Positions 17,336 to 25,840 of a stretch of DNA of 64,000 nucleotides are shown here, in pieces. The first letter of the stretch is position 1, and the number at the start of each line of letters is the position of its first letter. Source of the stretch: Pseudaminobacter soli (ex Li et al. 2025) (GTDB lineage: Bacteria; Pseudomonadota; Alphaproteobacteria; Rhizobiales; Rhizobiaceae); contig NZ_PXYL01000003.1 of assembly GCF_003012705.1 (NCBI RefSeq), positions 485,947 to 549,946 of the forward strand, written 5' to 3'. Below the pieces are notes generated by a model. That model had not been told where the DNA came from and searched no databases. It saw nothing but the letters and a program-made list of their open reading frames with translations. The position numbers were made by a program, and so were the translations under genes.

Positions 17336-17863
17336 ATGAGCGAGCCTTCGATGGGAAGCGGCAACATGATCAGATTGGCGGAGCGGCGGGTTTTCTCGCA
17401 CTCTTTCAAGCCGCTTTACGATGAAGGCATGGGCCTGGTCGAAGAGACTGCCGAGTATCTCGATGGCCAAGGCCGCATCGACGCCAAGAAGCTGTCGCGG
17501 CTGTCAGCCACCCTCTATGCCGCCGAATCCATGCGGCTGACCACGCGACTCATGCAGGTTGCCTCGTGGCTGCTGCTGCAGCGCGCCGCAAACTCCGGCG
17601 AAATGACCCGCGATCAGGTGGCTTCCGAAAAGTCCAAGGTGCGGCTCGACACGGCCTCGGCGCGCGAAGATGCGGCCGGCTGGGGCGAACTGCCAGACGC
17701 CTTCCTCGACCTCGTCAACCGCTCGCTCAGCCTGCAGGCGCTGGTGCGCCGCATGGACGACGAGATCTATGGCGAGCGCGCCGATTTCGCCGGCGTCGCC
17801 CGCCGCAGCAATCCGGTCTCCGACCAGATCATGCTGCTCAACACCGCTTTCGCGCGCGGCTGA
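17336..17863 (+). CDS. rcdA: DUF1465-family protein, RcdA-like CtrA-degradation regulator
   Basis: A 175-residue helical protein of the DUF1465 family. It shows conserved segments [28 protein letters not shown] and [25 protein letters not shown], ending with [20 protein letters not shown]. In Caulobacter RcdA is an adaptor that helps deliver CtrA to the ClpXP protease at the start of the cell cycle. It is cytosolic. The first ATG (17336, AAAGG upstream) is used; in-frame ATGs at 17351 and 17366 are alternatives. Two CtrA boxes upstream suggest a feedback loop. Confidence 0.8.
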   Translation: MSEPSMGSGNMIRLAERRVFSHSFKPLYDEGMGLVEETAEYLDGQGRIDAKKLSRLSATLYAAESMRLTTRLMQVASWLLLQRAANSGEMTRDQVASEKSKVRLDTASAREDAAGWGELPDAFLDLVNRSLSLQALVRRMDDEIYGERADFAGVARRSNPVSDQIMLLNTAFARG

Positions 17864-17945
17864 GACGAATCTCGCAGCCTGCGAATCGTTTCCGGTTTGT
17901 TCACATATTCCTGACACATCCTTCCGGCGGAGGTACTGTCGCCGG

Positions 17946-18458
17946 ATGAACCAAGCGATTCGCATTATCGGTATAGACCCGGGGCTTCGGCGCACCGGCT
18001 GGGGCATTGTCGAGTCGCTCGGCAATTCGCTGCGCTTCGTTGCGGCCGGCACGGTGCGCTCCGACGACAAGGCGTCACTCGCCACTCGTCTATGCCAGCT
18101 GCATGACGGTCTTGCCGAGATATTGCATCGCCAGATGCCGGACGAGGCCGCGGTCGAAATTACCTTCGCCAACAAGGACGCCACCGCCACCATCAAGCTC
18201 GGACAGGCGCGCGGCATTGCCATGCTGGTGCCGGCCCGCGCCGGCCTGCCGGTCGCCGAATATGCGCCCAATGCCGTCAAGAAGGCGGTGATCGGCGTCG
18301 GTCACGGCGACAAGAAGCAGATCCAGATGATGGTGAAGGTGCTGATGCCCAAGGCCGTCTTCGATGGCGCCGATTCGGCAGACGCTCTGGCGATCGCCAT
18401 CTGTCACGCCCATCACCGCCAAAGCGTGACCTCCCGGCTTGCCGCTCTGGCCGGCTGA
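17946..18458 (+). CDS. ruvC: Crossover junction endodeoxyribonuclease RuvC
   Basis: A 170-residue Holliday-junction resolvase. The four acidic catalytic positions are visible: Asp in [14 protein letters not shown], Glu in [23 protein letters not shown], and the two Asp in [17 protein letters not shown]. It cuts recombination junctions brought to it by RuvAB. ATG 17946 gives the standard length; the open frame extends upstream but overlaps rcdA. ruvA and ruvB follow after a 736-base interruption by a toxin-antitoxin pair. Confidence 0.96.
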   Translation: MNQAIRIIGIDPGLRRTGWGIVESLGNSLRFVAAGTVRSDDKASLATRLCQLHDGLAEILHRQMPDEAAVEITFANKDATATIKLGQARGIAMLVPARAGLPVAEYAPNAVKKAVIGVGHGDKKQIQMMVKVLMPKAVFDGADSADALAIAICHAHHRQSVTSRLAALAG

Positions 18459-18496
18459 ACTCTGATGTTCTTGACTTGTTCCGGTGCTGCGGGTAA

Positions 18497-18517
18497 GTAA
18501 TACCGCAGAGGTATTAC
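18497..18517. promoter_or_regulatory. Inverted-repeat operator in front of the vapB-like gene
   Basis: GTAATACC-GCAGA-GGTATTAC, a perfect 8-base inverted repeat ending one base before the antitoxin ATG and overlapping its ribosome site (AGAGG). AbrB/VapB antitoxins typically bind such repeats to repress their own operon, so this is the likely autoregulatory site. Confidence 0.75.
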
Positions 18518-18518
18518 C

Positions 18519-18782
18519 ATGCGCGTCACCGAAAAGGGCCAGGTCACCATTCCGAAGGAAATCCGCGACCGACTGGGCATCGGTCCCGGCAGCGACGTCG
18601 ATTTCGTGGAGCGGGATTCGGTTGTGGTGCTGGAGAAGCGGGAAGCTTCGACGGAGCAGAGGGAGCAGACCTTCGAGGAATGGGCTGCGAGCGTGGCGGG
18701 CACTTTCGACACCATGGGAATGGACGGAAAGGCCTATGTCGACTGGCTGAGGGGACCGCGTGAAGATCTCGACCCTCATTGA
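18519..18782 (+). CDS. vapB: AbrB/MazE/SpoVT-fold antitoxin, VapB-like
   Basis: An 87-residue protein. The N-terminal half is a swapped-hairpin AbrB DNA-binding domain (MRVTEKGQVTIPKEIRDRLGIGPGSDVDF). The acidic C-terminal tail (about 45-87, TEQREQTFEEWAASVAGTFD) is the kind that binds and neutralises the toxin. It overlaps the toxin gene by 23 bases, a normal arrangement for such pairs. An 8-base inverted repeat directly upstream is its probable operator. Confidence 0.85.
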   Translation: MRVTEKGQVTIPKEIRDRLGIGPGSDVDFVERDSVVVLEKREASTEQREQTFEEWAASVAGTFDTMGMDGKAYVDWLRGPREDLDPH

Positions 18783-19194
18783 TACCAATGTCCTCATCGA
18801 CGTTCTCGGCCCGGCGGAACTGGAAACGCGTCGCTGGTCGCTGGCCGCCCTCAAGCGCACGCTTGCCGAAGGGCCGGTTGTATTCAGCGCGATTGTCTGG
18901 GCCGAGTTGTCCAAACCGACCCTTGGCGAGGAAGCGCTGTCGCGTGCCTTCGCCTGGCTCCAGCCCGTGCGCGAGGACTTTCCATTCGACGCCGCATTCG
19001 AAGCCGGGGCAGCGCACACGCTTTATCGTCTCCGTGGCGGTAAGCGGGAAAGAACCTTGCCGGATTTCCTCATCGGCGCGCACGCCGCCGTCGCGGGGCA
19101 TCGGCTGCTCACCCGCGATCCCGGCCGCTACCGCACTTATTTCCCCAGCCTCAACATATTGAGCCCTGAAACCTATCCCCTGGAGAACGACTAG
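18760..19194 (+). CDS. vapC: PIN-domain ribonuclease toxin, VapC-like
   Basis: A 144-residue PIN-domain protein, start GTG 18760. The acidic Mg-binding residues are present: Asp in STLIDTNVLIDVLG, Glu in AIVWAELSKP, Asp in RTLPDFLIGAHAAV and Asp in LLTRDPGRYRTYFP. VapC toxins cleave tRNA or rRNA when freed from VapB. It looks intact. The stop codon TAG is immediately followed by the ruvA ATG, with no intervening base. The ruvA ribosome site (GGAG, 19182-19185) therefore lies inside vapC. Confidence 0.88.
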   Translation: MKISTLIDTNVLIDVLGPAELETRRWSLAALKRTLAEGPVVFSAIVWAELSKPTLGEEALSRAFAWLQPVREDFPFDAAFEAGAAHTLYRLRGGKRERTLPDFLIGAHAAVAGHRLLTRDPGRYRTYFPSLNILSPETYPLEND

Positions 19195-19815
19195 ATGATC
19201 GGCAAGCTCAAGGGCACGGTGGACGAGATCGCCGAGGACCACTGCGTCATCGACGTCCACGGCGTCTGCTATGTGGCCTATTGCTCGGCGCGCACGCTGG
19301 CTTCGCTTCCCGGTGCTGGCGAGGCGGCGGTGCTGTTGATCGAGACCTACGTTCGCGAGGACATGATCCGGCTTTACGGCTTCCAGACCGCGCTGGAGCG
19401 CGAATGGTTCCGCCTGCTGCAGACCAATGTGCAGGGCGTCGGCGCCAAGGTGGCGCTGGCGGTGCTTTCCACTTTGACCCCAAGCGACCTCGCCAACGCG
19501 ATCGCGCTGCGCGACATCGCCATGGTCAGCCGCGCGCCGGGCGTGGGCAAGAAGGTGGCCGAGCGCATCGTCACCGAGCTCAAGAACAAGGCGCCCGCCT
19601 TTGCCGGCGAGGCCGTGGGCACCATCGGCCTCAAGCAGGAGCTGGGCGAGGGCGTTGCGCCGGCGCCGATAGCCGACGCCGTCTCGGCGCTGGTCAATCT
19701 CGGCTATTCGCGCGACATTGCCGCCAACGCCGTCTCCGCGGCTTTGAAGACGGCAGGCGATGAAGCGGATTCGTCGAAACTCATCCGCCTTGGTCTGAAG
19801 GAACTGGCGCGGTGA
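19195..19815 (+). CDS. ruvA: Holliday junction branch-migration protein RuvA
   Basis: A 206-residue protein with the three RuvA domains: an N-terminal OB fold ([26 protein letters not shown]), a central helix-hairpin-helix pair ([19 protein letters not shown] and [19 protein letters not shown]), and a C-terminal RuvB-binding three-helix domain ([23 protein letters not shown]). RuvA tetramers hold the four-way junction. Translation is probably coupled to vapC because the stop and start codons abut. Confidence 0.96.
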   Translation: MIGKLKGTVDEIAEDHCVIDVHGVCYVAYCSARTLASLPGAGEAAVLLIETYVREDMIRLYGFQTALEREWFRLLQTNVQGVGAKVALAVLSTLTPSDLANAIALRDIAMVSRAPGVGKKVAERIVTELKNKAPAFAGEAVGTIGLKQELGEGVAPAPIADAVSALVNLGYSRDIAANAVSAALKTAGDEADSSKLIRLGLKELAR

Positions 19816-19858
19816 GGCTCGGCTTGCCCGCGGCCGCTGCCCATGCGAGGAGGGGCGC

Positions 19859-20896
19859 ATGAACACCGAAGCCCGTCTCATCTCGGCCGACAAGCGCGGC
19901 GAGGACGTCGATTCGACGCTGCGCCCGCAGAGCCTTGACGAATTCGTCGGCCAGGCGGCCGCGCGCGCCAATCTCAAGATCTTCATCGAGGCGGCCAAGG
20001 GGCGCGGTGAGGCGCTTGACCATGTGCTGTTCGTCGGCCCTCCGGGCCTGGGCAAGACCACGCTGGCGCAGATCATGGCGCGTGAGCTCGGCGTCAATTT
20101 CCGCTCCACCTCCGGCCCGGTGATCGCCAAGGCCGGCGATCTCGCCGCTCTACTCACCAATCTCGAAGAGCGCGACGTGCTCTTCATCGACGAGATCCAT
20201 CGCCTCAGCCCGGCGGTGGAGGAAATCCTCTATCCGGCGATGGAGGACTATCAGCTCGACCTTATCATCGGCGAAGGCCCGGCCGCGCGCTCGGTCAAGA
20301 TTGACCTGGCAAAATTCACGCTGGTCGCGGCCACCACGCGCCTCGGCCTGCTCACCAACCCGCTGCGCGACCGTTTTGGTATCCCCGTCCGGTTGAATTT
20401 CTACACGGTCGAGGAGCTGGAGCTGATCGTGCGGCGCGGCGCGCGCATCCTCGGCCTGCCCATGGGCGATGACGGCGCGGTCGAGATCGCCCGCCGCTCG
20501 CGCGGCACGCCGCGCATTGCCGGCCGCCTGCTGCGCCGCGTGCGCGACTTTGCCAGCGTCGCCGGTGCCGAAATCGTCAACCGCAGAATCGCCGACGAGG
20601 CGCTGTCGCGGCTCGAGGTCGACGCGCTCGGGCTCGACCAGCTCGACCGGCGCTATCTGTCGATGATCGCGATGAATTTCGGCGGCGGCCCGGTCGGCAT
20701 CGAAACCATCGCGGCCGGCCTGTCGGAACCTCGCGACGCCATCGAGGACATCATCGAGCCCTACCTCATCCAGCAGGGTTTCATCCAGCGCACCCCGCGC
20801 GGCCGCATGCTGACGGCGAATGCCTGGAAGCATCTCGGGCTGGAAGCGCCGAGGGAAGTGGCGCAACAACAGATCGCCCTATTCCAGGAGGAATAG
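19859..20896 (+). CDS. ruvB: Holliday junction branch-migration helicase RuvB
   Basis: A 345-residue AAA+ motor. Walker A is [13 protein letters not shown], Walker B is LFIDEIHRL, sensor 1 is [10 protein letters not shown], and the arginine-finger region is [16 protein letters not shown]. The C-terminal winged-helix domain contacts DNA ([12 protein letters not shown]). RuvB hexamers pump DNA through RuvA-bound junctions. ATG 19859 has GAGGAGGGG just upstream and is 43 bases from the ruvA stop. Confidence 0.97.
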   Translation: MNTEARLISADKRGEDVDSTLRPQSLDEFVGQAAARANLKIFIEAAKGRGEALDHVLFVGPPGLGKTTLAQIMARELGVNFRSTSGPVIAKAGDLAALLTNLEERDVLFIDEIHRLSPAVEEILYPAMEDYQLDLIIGEGPAARSVKIDLAKFTLVAATTRLGLLTNPLRDRFGIPVRLNFYTVEELELIVRRGARILGLPMGDDGAVEIARRSRGTPRIAGRLLRRVRDFASVAGAEIVNRRIADEALSRLEVDALGLDQLDRRYLSMIAMNFGGGPVGIETIAAGLSEPRDAIEDIIEPYLIQQGFIQRTPRGRMLTANAWKHLGLEAPREVAQQQIALFQEE

Positions 20897-21107
20897 GGCG
20901 AGGTGCCTTTCATGACCGAAATTGGCTCTCAAAGCGCTTTGATTGTGCGTTTGGCGCTTTAGCCCTTAACGAGCTCGGTCAGATCGGGGCCGGCTCCGCT
21001 GCTTAAGCATTGCTCCCAGTGACGTCATTCGGGATGCATCGATCTGCCCTCTCGACTGCGCCGCGACCGAGCGGTACCTGTCAGTGAGGCGACAGAAGGA
21101 AGGCGAG

Positions 21108-21581
21108 ATGGACGATCATGGTGAGCGCGAACGGCTGATGGCCGGCATTGCGGGCGAGCTGACCCCCTTTGGCCACCGCATCATGGCGCGGGTCTATTAT
21201 GCCGATACGGACTTCTCCGGCGTCGTCTATCACGCCCGCTATCTGGAGTTCTTCGAGCGCGGCCGCTCGGATTTCCTGCGGCTTGCCGGCGTGCACCACA
21301 CCGAGCTCGCCGATGGCAAGCATGGCGAAAAGCTGGTCTGGATCGTCCGCCGCATGGAGATCGATTTCCGCTCGCCTGCTCGCATAGACGACATCCTCAC
21401 CGTCGACACGCGCACCGAAGACATTTCCGGCGCGCGCATCCGCATGGGCCAGCAGCTGAAGCGCGGCGAGGAGGTGCTGGTCGAAGCTAAAGTCGAGGCA
21501 GCAATCATCGGCGAGAACGGCCGCCCGCGCCGTTTCCCGCGCGAATGGATCGAGGCCTTTTTGCCGCGCGAGCGCGCTTAA
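21108..21581 (+). CDS. ybgC: YbgC-type acyl-CoA thioesterase (hotdog fold)
   Basis: A 157-residue hotdog-fold thioesterase with the 4-hydroxybenzoyl-CoA-thioesterase active-site motif ARVYYADTDFSGVVYHARYLEFFERGRSDFL (catalytic Asp). It hydrolyses short-chain acyl-CoAs. I chose ATG 21108, which follows GAAGGAAGG, over a GTG at 21084. In many proteobacteria ybgC is the first gene of the tol-pal operon after ruvB. Here ruvB-ybgC order is kept, but tolQ and the rest do not follow. Confidence 0.85.
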   Translation: MDDHGERERLMAGIAGELTPFGHRIMARVYYADTDFSGVVYHARYLEFFERGRSDFLRLAGVHHTELADGKHGEKLVWIVRRMEIDFRSPARIDDILTVDTRTEDISGARIRMGQQLKRGEEVLVEAKVEAAIIGENGRPRRFPREWIEAFLPRERA

Positions 21582-21652
21582 CCCGAGCAATCATTTCTTA
21601 CGGTTTATCTCGCGGCGCAAACCCGTTATGACCGTGCCGTAAGGAGCCAGGC

Positions 21653-22291
21653 ATGACACCGAGAGCCGTATATTGGGACATGGACGGAACGCTGATCGAC
21701 AGCGAGCCGTTGCATGAGCGAGCCTTGAGGACGGTGCTGCTCAGCCTCGGCATCACCCCGCCGGCCGACCTGCACGACCGCGTGGTAGGTGTCGCCGCAA
21801 TCCCCGTCTACGAGATGATGCGCGACGAGCTCGGGCTAAAGCTGCCCTTCGACGACTGGATCCTGCGCAAATATGTCTACTACATGGAGCATGTCGCGTC
21901 GCTGAAGCCGCGCGACGGCGCCATAGAGGTCTATCGCGATCTCTGGGCGCAGGGCACGCCGCAGGCGGTGGTGTCGAATTCCGATCGGCTGATCGTTGAG
22001 GCCAATCTGCGCGTGCTGGGCATCGACCGGCCGGGCATGAAGAGCGTCACCCGCAACGATGTGCGCAACGGCAAGCCCGATCCCGAGCCGTTCCTGCGCG
22101 CGGCCTGGCTCACCGGCATCGACCCTGCCGAAACCTTCGTGATCGAAGACAGTCATGCCGGCGCCACTGCCGGCGTCGCGGCGGGCATGAAGGCGCTGTT
22201 CTGGCCGCAGCAGCCGGTCGACCACGTGCCCGACGGCGCTATCCTCGTCTCGAGCCTTGCGGAATTGCGCGGCCATCTCGGGCTTTATTGA
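21653..22291 (+). CDS. HAD-family phosphatase (beta-phosphoglucomutase-like)
   Basis: A 212-residue haloacid-dehalogenase-type hydrolase. Motif I is WDMDGTLIDSEPLHERA (nucleophile Asp), motif II VVSNSDRL, motif III around GKPDPEPFLRAA (Lys) and motif IV FVIEDSHAGATAGVAAGMKALF (Asp). The small helical cap between motifs I and II is the subclass I type found in sugar-phosphate phosphatases and beta-phosphoglucomutase. Substrate is unknown. AAGGAG lies about 8 bases ahead of ATG 21653. Confidence 0.85.
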   Translation: MTPRAVYWDMDGTLIDSEPLHERALRTVLLSLGITPPADLHDRVVGVAAIPVYEMMRDELGLKLPFDDWILRKYVYYMEHVASLKPRDGAIEVYRDLWAQGTPQAVVSNSDRLIVEANLRVLGIDRPGMKSVTRNDVRNGKPDPEPFLRAAWLTGIDPAETFVIEDSHAGATAGVAAGMKALFWPQQPVDHVPDGAILVSSLAELRGHLGLY

Positions 22292-22294
22292 GCG

Positions 22295-22317
22295 GGCGGG
22301 CGGCGCTTCCGCCCGCC
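22295..22317. terminator. Shared hairpin between convergent genes
   Basis: GGCGGGCGG-N5-CCGCCCGCC, a perfect 9-bp GC stem between the HAD gene and the convergent aldolase-like gene; it could end transcription from both sides. No long T-run on either strand. Confidence 0.6.
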
Positions 22318-22330
22318 ATTCGCGTCGCTA

Positions 22331-23098
22331 TCAGTTCCGATAGGCGGGTTCCTGCTCGTCGAGGATCGCCTTCAACTCGGCCAGATGCTTGTCGGCCTGG
22401 CCGGGATAGTCGTCCATCTCGCTCGCAGCCTTTTCGGCGATCTCGTCCGAGAGAACACGCAGCGGGCGGCCAGTCCAAAGCGCTTTGATGTAGGTTTCGG
22501 CGGCCCGTTCGAAATAATAGAGCTGGTTGAATGCGTCGGCGACGTTCTTGCCGATGACCATCACGCCGTGATTGCCCATCACCATCACCTTGACCTTCGG
22601 GTCGGCCAGAAGCTTCGAGCAGCGCTCGCCCTCTTCCTCGAAGGCCAGGCCGCCATAATGCGCGTCCACCACATGGCGGTTGAAGAACATGGCCGAGTTC
22701 TGGTCGATCGGCGGCAGGCGCGAATCCGCGAGCGAGGCCAGCACGGTGGCGTGGATCGAATGCACATGCAGCGCGCAGCGCGCATGCGGGCAGTTGCGGT
22801 GGATCGCGCCATGCAGGCCCCAGGCCGTCGGGTCCGGCGCATCCGGCCGGTTCATCGTCTCGGGGTCGTTGGCGTCGATCAGGAGCATGTCGCTCGCCTT
22901 GATGCGCGAGAAATGCACCTGATTGGGGTTCATCAGGAACTGCGTGCCGTCGTCGTTGACGGCGAGCGAGAAATGGTTGGCCACCGCCTCGTGCATGTTC
23001 AGCCGCGCCGTCCAGCGGAAGGCGCAGGCCAGATCCACGCGCTCTTCATAATAGGGCAGGTTGCTGCGGTTTTTGGTCGACAGTTGCGTCACGCTCAT
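22331..23098 (-). CDS. Class II aldolase/adducin-family protein
   Basis: A 255-residue member of the class II aldolase family. The metal-binding His pair lies in CALHVHSIHATVLASL, with a further His in VMVMGNHGVMVIGKNVADAF; EAVANHFSLAV matches the phosphate-binding N-terminal part. Relatives are zinc aldolases or epimerases acting on phosphorylated sugars; here the substrate is unknown and the protein may not be a true aldolase. Start ATG 23098 follows GAGGGGAGA. It stands directly upstream of ureG on the same strand but is probably its own unit. Confidence 0.82.
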   Translation of the reverse strand: MSVTQLSTKNRSNLPYYEERVDLACAFRWTARLNMHEAVANHFSLAVNDDGTQFLMNPNQVHFSRIKASDMLLIDANDPETMNRPDAPDPTAWGLHGAIHRNCPHARCALHVHSIHATVLASLADSRLPPIDQNSAMFFNRHVVDAHYGGLAFEEEGERCSKLLADPKVKVMVMGNHGVMVIGKNVADAFNQLYYFERAAETYIKALWTGRPLRVLSDEIAEKAASEMDDYPGQADKHLAELKAILDEQEPAYRN

Positions 23099-23182
23099 GG
23101 CTTCTCCCCTCGGAGTCTTCGTTCCGTTTGGGGGAAGGATGCCCTGCCGATCACCTTGCGGCAACCGGATTTCGGTACTGCC

Positions 23183-23821
23183 TCAAGCGCTACGCTGCTG
23201 CTGGTCCACCGCAAGGCCACCGGTCTCGACGATGAAGTCGATCACCTTGTCCAGCCCCACGCCGCGCGACAGGTCGGTGAAGCCGAAGGGGCGTTTTCCG
23301 CGCGCATTGGCAGCGTCGCGATCCATCTGCTCCAGATCGACATTCACGTAAGGCGCAAGGTCGCTCTTGTTGATGATGAGAAAGTCCGAGCGGGTGATGG
23401 CGGGGCCGCCCTTGCGCGGAATGTCACCGCCCTGGCAGACCGAGATGACATAGAGCGTCAGGTCTGCGAGATCGGGCGAGAAGGTGGCGGCGAGGTTGTC
23501 GCCGCCCGATTCGATCAGCACGATGTCGAGGTCGGGAAAGCGCCGGTTCATCTCGGCCACCGCCGCCAGATTGATCGAGGCATCCTCGCGGATGGCGGTG
23601 TGCGGGCAGCCACCGGTTTCGACGCCGAGGATGCGGTCTTCAGGCAGCGCCTGCAGCCGCACCAGCGCCATCGCGTCTTCCTTGGTGTAGATGTCGTTGG
23701 TCACCACCGCGATCGAATAGCGGTCGCTGAGCGCCTTGCAGAGCTTTTCGGTCAGCGTGGTCTTGCCGGAGCCCACCGGGCCCCCGATGCCGATGCGCAG
23801 CGGTCCGTTTTGCGAAGTCAT
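23183..23821 (-). CDS. ureG: Urease accessory GTPase UreG
   Basis: A 212-residue SIMIBI-class GTPase with P-loop [18 protein letters not shown], the metal-binding Cys-Pro-His in [29 protein letters not shown], and the guanine-specificity NKSD. UreG supplies the GTP-driven step that loads nickel into the urease apoenzyme. Its ATG overlaps the ureF stop by four bases, showing translational coupling in ureEFG. Confidence 0.97.
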   Translation of the reverse strand: MTSQNGPLRIGIGGPVGSGKTTLTEKLCKALSDRYSIAVVTNDIYTKEDAMALVRLQALPEDRILGVETGGCPHTAIREDASINLAAVAEMNRRFPDLDIVLIESGGDNLAATFSPDLADLTLYVISVCQGGDIPRKGGPAITRSDFLIINKSDLAPYVNVDLEQMDRDAANARGKRPFGFTDLSRGVGLDKVIDFIVETGGLAVDQQQRSA

Positions 23822-24489
23822 GTGCGGAAAAGCCTCGAATTCTGGGTTTCGTGTCGCATGGCCATGATATCGGCCATGATGGTGGACGAGCCAAGATCGT
23901 CCAAAGTGGATTTCGCCGCCCGTTGTGCGGTCTCAAGGATCTGGGCTTCCAGCGCGGCCAGCGTCTCGACGCCGCCGCTCTGCCCGGTGATGCCGAGCCG
24001 GATAGCTGCCTGCACGAGGTTGGAGACATAGGCATGCAGCCAGGCGCCGAGCGCGTCGGCAAGGGCGATGCCATGCGCGCCGGCCACCGCGCCGACGGCG
24101 ATCGGGTAGGGGCAGTCGTCCGGCAGTTTTTCGAGCAGCGGATGCGGCCAGGCCTTTGCGGCATCGAGAAAGGCGCGGCCCTGCAGCATCGTTTCCATGT
24201 GGCGCTCGCGCGAGCCGGCCAGTGCTTCGCCAAGTTCGGCGAGGTCGTCGATATTCTCTTCGGCCAGCGCACGCCGCCAGGCCTCGGCCAGCAGAACCGC
24301 ATCGTTCCAGCCGGAGCCGAAAGCGACGAGCTGCGACAGCCAGTCGAACAGTTCCTCGCGGTTGCGCACCAGCCCGTTATGCACGGCCCGCTCCAGGCCG
24401 TTGCTGTAGGAGAAGCCGCCGACCGGAAAGACCGGGGACAGCCAGGCAAGGAGCCTGAGCAGCGCCCGTCCTTGCTGCGCGTCAGTCAT
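23818..24489 (-). CDS. ureF: Urease accessory protein UreF
   Basis: A 223-residue all-helical protein with family segments [22 protein letters not shown] near the N-terminus and [28 protein letters not shown] in the C-terminal half. UreF bridges UreD and UreG in the nickel-insertion complex. I start at ATG 24489: the open frame runs upstream, but there it only reads the histidine-codon tail of ureE out of frame. The gene overlaps ureE by eight bases and ureG by four. Confidence 0.95.
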   Translation of the reverse strand: MTDAQQGRALLRLLAWLSPVFPVGGFSYSNGLERAVHNGLVRNREELFDWLSQLVAFGSGWNDAVLLAEAWRRALAEENIDDLAELGEALAGSRERHMETMLQGRAFLDAAKAWPHPLLEKLPDDCPYPIAVGAVAGAHGIALADALGAWLHAYVSNLVQAAIRLGITGQSGGVETLAALEAQILETAQRAAKSTLDDLGSSTIMADIMAMRHETQNSRLFRT

Positions 24490-25018
24490 GGTGATGGTGG
24501 TCGCCATGGTGGTGGTGGTGATGATGGTCATCATCATGGTCGTGGTGGTGATGCCCGTGGCCGTGCGAATGGCCATGCCCGTCGCCGGAATAGGCGCCGG
24601 GCGTCGGCTGGAAGCGCTCGACCGTGTCGATCACGCTCGCGCCGAGCCCTTCCAGCATCGCCTTGATGACATGGTCGCGCAGGATGAGTATGCGGCCGGC
24701 CTCGATCGCCGCCGGCAAATGCCGGTTGCCGATGTGCCAGGCAAGCTCGGTCAGATGCACCGGATCGCGCCCGCGCACCTCGTGCAGTTCCTCACTGGCG
24801 GACAGGATTTCCACCGTGCGGCCGTCTTCCAGCACCAGCAGGTCGTGGTCTTCCAGCGCCACGGCCTGCGGAAAATCGACCAGAACGCGCGTGCCGCCGG
24901 CCAGCTCCAGAACCTTGCGCCGCAGATGGCGTTCGTCATGCGCCAGAACGGCGTTGTCGAAAGGCTTTTGAGCAGTGCGGGCGTCTTCCGCCCGGCTGAT
25001 GGAAACGGCACGAAACAT
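24482..25018 (-). CDS. ureE: Urease accessory nickel chaperone UreE, histidine-rich tail
   Basis: A 178-residue protein: an N-terminal peptide-binding domain (about 1-75), then a ferredoxin-like metal domain ([21 protein letters not shown]), and a very His-rich tail of about 35 residues ([17 protein letters not shown], then more). The tail stores or delivers nickel to the UreD-UreF-UreG complex. GGAG precedes ATG 25018. The CAC/CAT-rich DNA at 24482-24590 is this coding tail, not a satellite. Confidence 0.96.
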   Translation of the reverse strand: MFRAVSISRAEDARTAQKPFDNAVLAHDERHLRRKVLELAGGTRVLVDFPQAVALEDHDLLVLEDGRTVEILSASEELHEVRGRDPVHLTELAWHIGNRHLPAAIEAGRILILRDHVIKAMLEGLGASVIDTVERFQPTPGAYSGDGHGHSHGHGHHHHDHDDDHHHHHHHGDHHHHD

Positions 25019-25123
25019 CGAAAGCTCCAGGGTTCCGGCCGCGATTCGAAAACGCAGCCATCAGCGCTTTTCTACACGCGGAGCTTGCTCATCTGAACAG
25101 GATTTGTCGGCCGCACCGACCGC

Positions 25124-25717
25124 TCACGCAATGGTGTCGAATAGGCGCAAGATCCAAGATACCTGATAGGCCAGCGCAACCGCGACGAACAGGATATGGA
25201 ACGTCCGGTTGGTGGTGAAGATCGCTCCAACGCAGAGCAGCAGGAAGATCGGCGTCCGGACGAGATATTCGTGGCCGAAGTGAGCGAAATGCGCATCGCC
25301 CTTCAGCAGCGTGTCGACGATGTCGAGCACGAAGGTCGCCGCCAGCAGCCCGAAGAACCAGGTCCTGCGCGAAATGAAGAAGTCCTCATAGCTTTTGTAA
25401 TCCAGCATGCTGTCTGGAAACAGCAGCGCGCACATGAGGAAGAGCACCGTCGAATAGCCGATCAGGAAGAGATATTTGCCGAAGGTCCAGCTTTCGATGT
25501 GGAACAGGCCGAATTCCCACCACCAGAAATGCACCAGCATCAAGAACACCATGCCGACCCAGGCGAGGTGGACCGGATAGAGCGCGTAGCCGCGCGGGTG
25601 CTGGACGATGCGGGCGACGCCGGACAGGAGCCGAGTAAGGCCAAGGCCCACCACCATGCCCATGACGATGCGGATATGCGGAAACACGTCCGCGATGCTG
25701 TGAGTGGCCTGATCCAT
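25124..25717 (-). CDS. Unrecognised integral membrane protein inside the urease region
   Basis: A 197-residue hydrophobic protein with about five or six predicted helices (near 16-36, 48-68, 80-100, 120-138, 150-165 and 170-190). It has several Trp/His clusters such as LVHFWWWEFGLFHIESW. I do not recognise a family. It lies on the same strand as ureE, about 105 bases upstream of it, and could be co-transcribed with ureEFG, but nothing in the sequence shows a link to nickel or urea. Confidence 0.7.
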   Translation of the reverse strand: MDQATHSIADVFPHIRIVMGMVVGLGLTRLLSGVARIVQHPRGYALYPVHLAWVGMVFLMLVHFWWWEFGLFHIESWTFGKYLFLIGYSTVLFLMCALLFPDSMLDYKSYEDFFISRRTWFFGLLAATFVLDIVDTLLKGDAHFAHFGHEYLVRTPIFLLLCVGAIFTTNRTFHILFVAVALAYQVSWILRLFDTIA

Positions 25718-25780
25718 GGAACTATGCGTAGGTTCTAAAATGGCTTTTCCGCAAAGCTAGGCCAAGCGTCGCGGGATGGC

Positions 25781-25817
25781 AAAGAAAAACCCCGGCGCGC
25801 GGGACGCGGCCGGGGTT
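25781..25817 (-). terminator. Intrinsic terminator of the peroxiredoxin gene
   Basis: On the minus strand AACCCCGGC pairs with GCCGGGGTT across a GC-rich loop and is followed by TTTCTTT. It starts about 24 bases past the stop at 25841, so the peroxiredoxin is probably a separate transcript from the genes below. Confidence 0.82.
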
Positions 25818-25840
25818 GGTATCGAGCTATGCGCCGATGA

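Noticed and set aside
20930..20941. CAAAGCGCTTTG palindrome after ruvB
   Set aside because: A single 12-base palindrome without a loop or repeat elsewhere; it may be chance or a weak protein site and cannot be assigned.
24482..24590. Short tandem repeat of GTG/ATG-like triplets
   Set aside because: It is the coding sequence for the histidine-rich tail of UreE, conserved in function, not a satellite or CRISPR.
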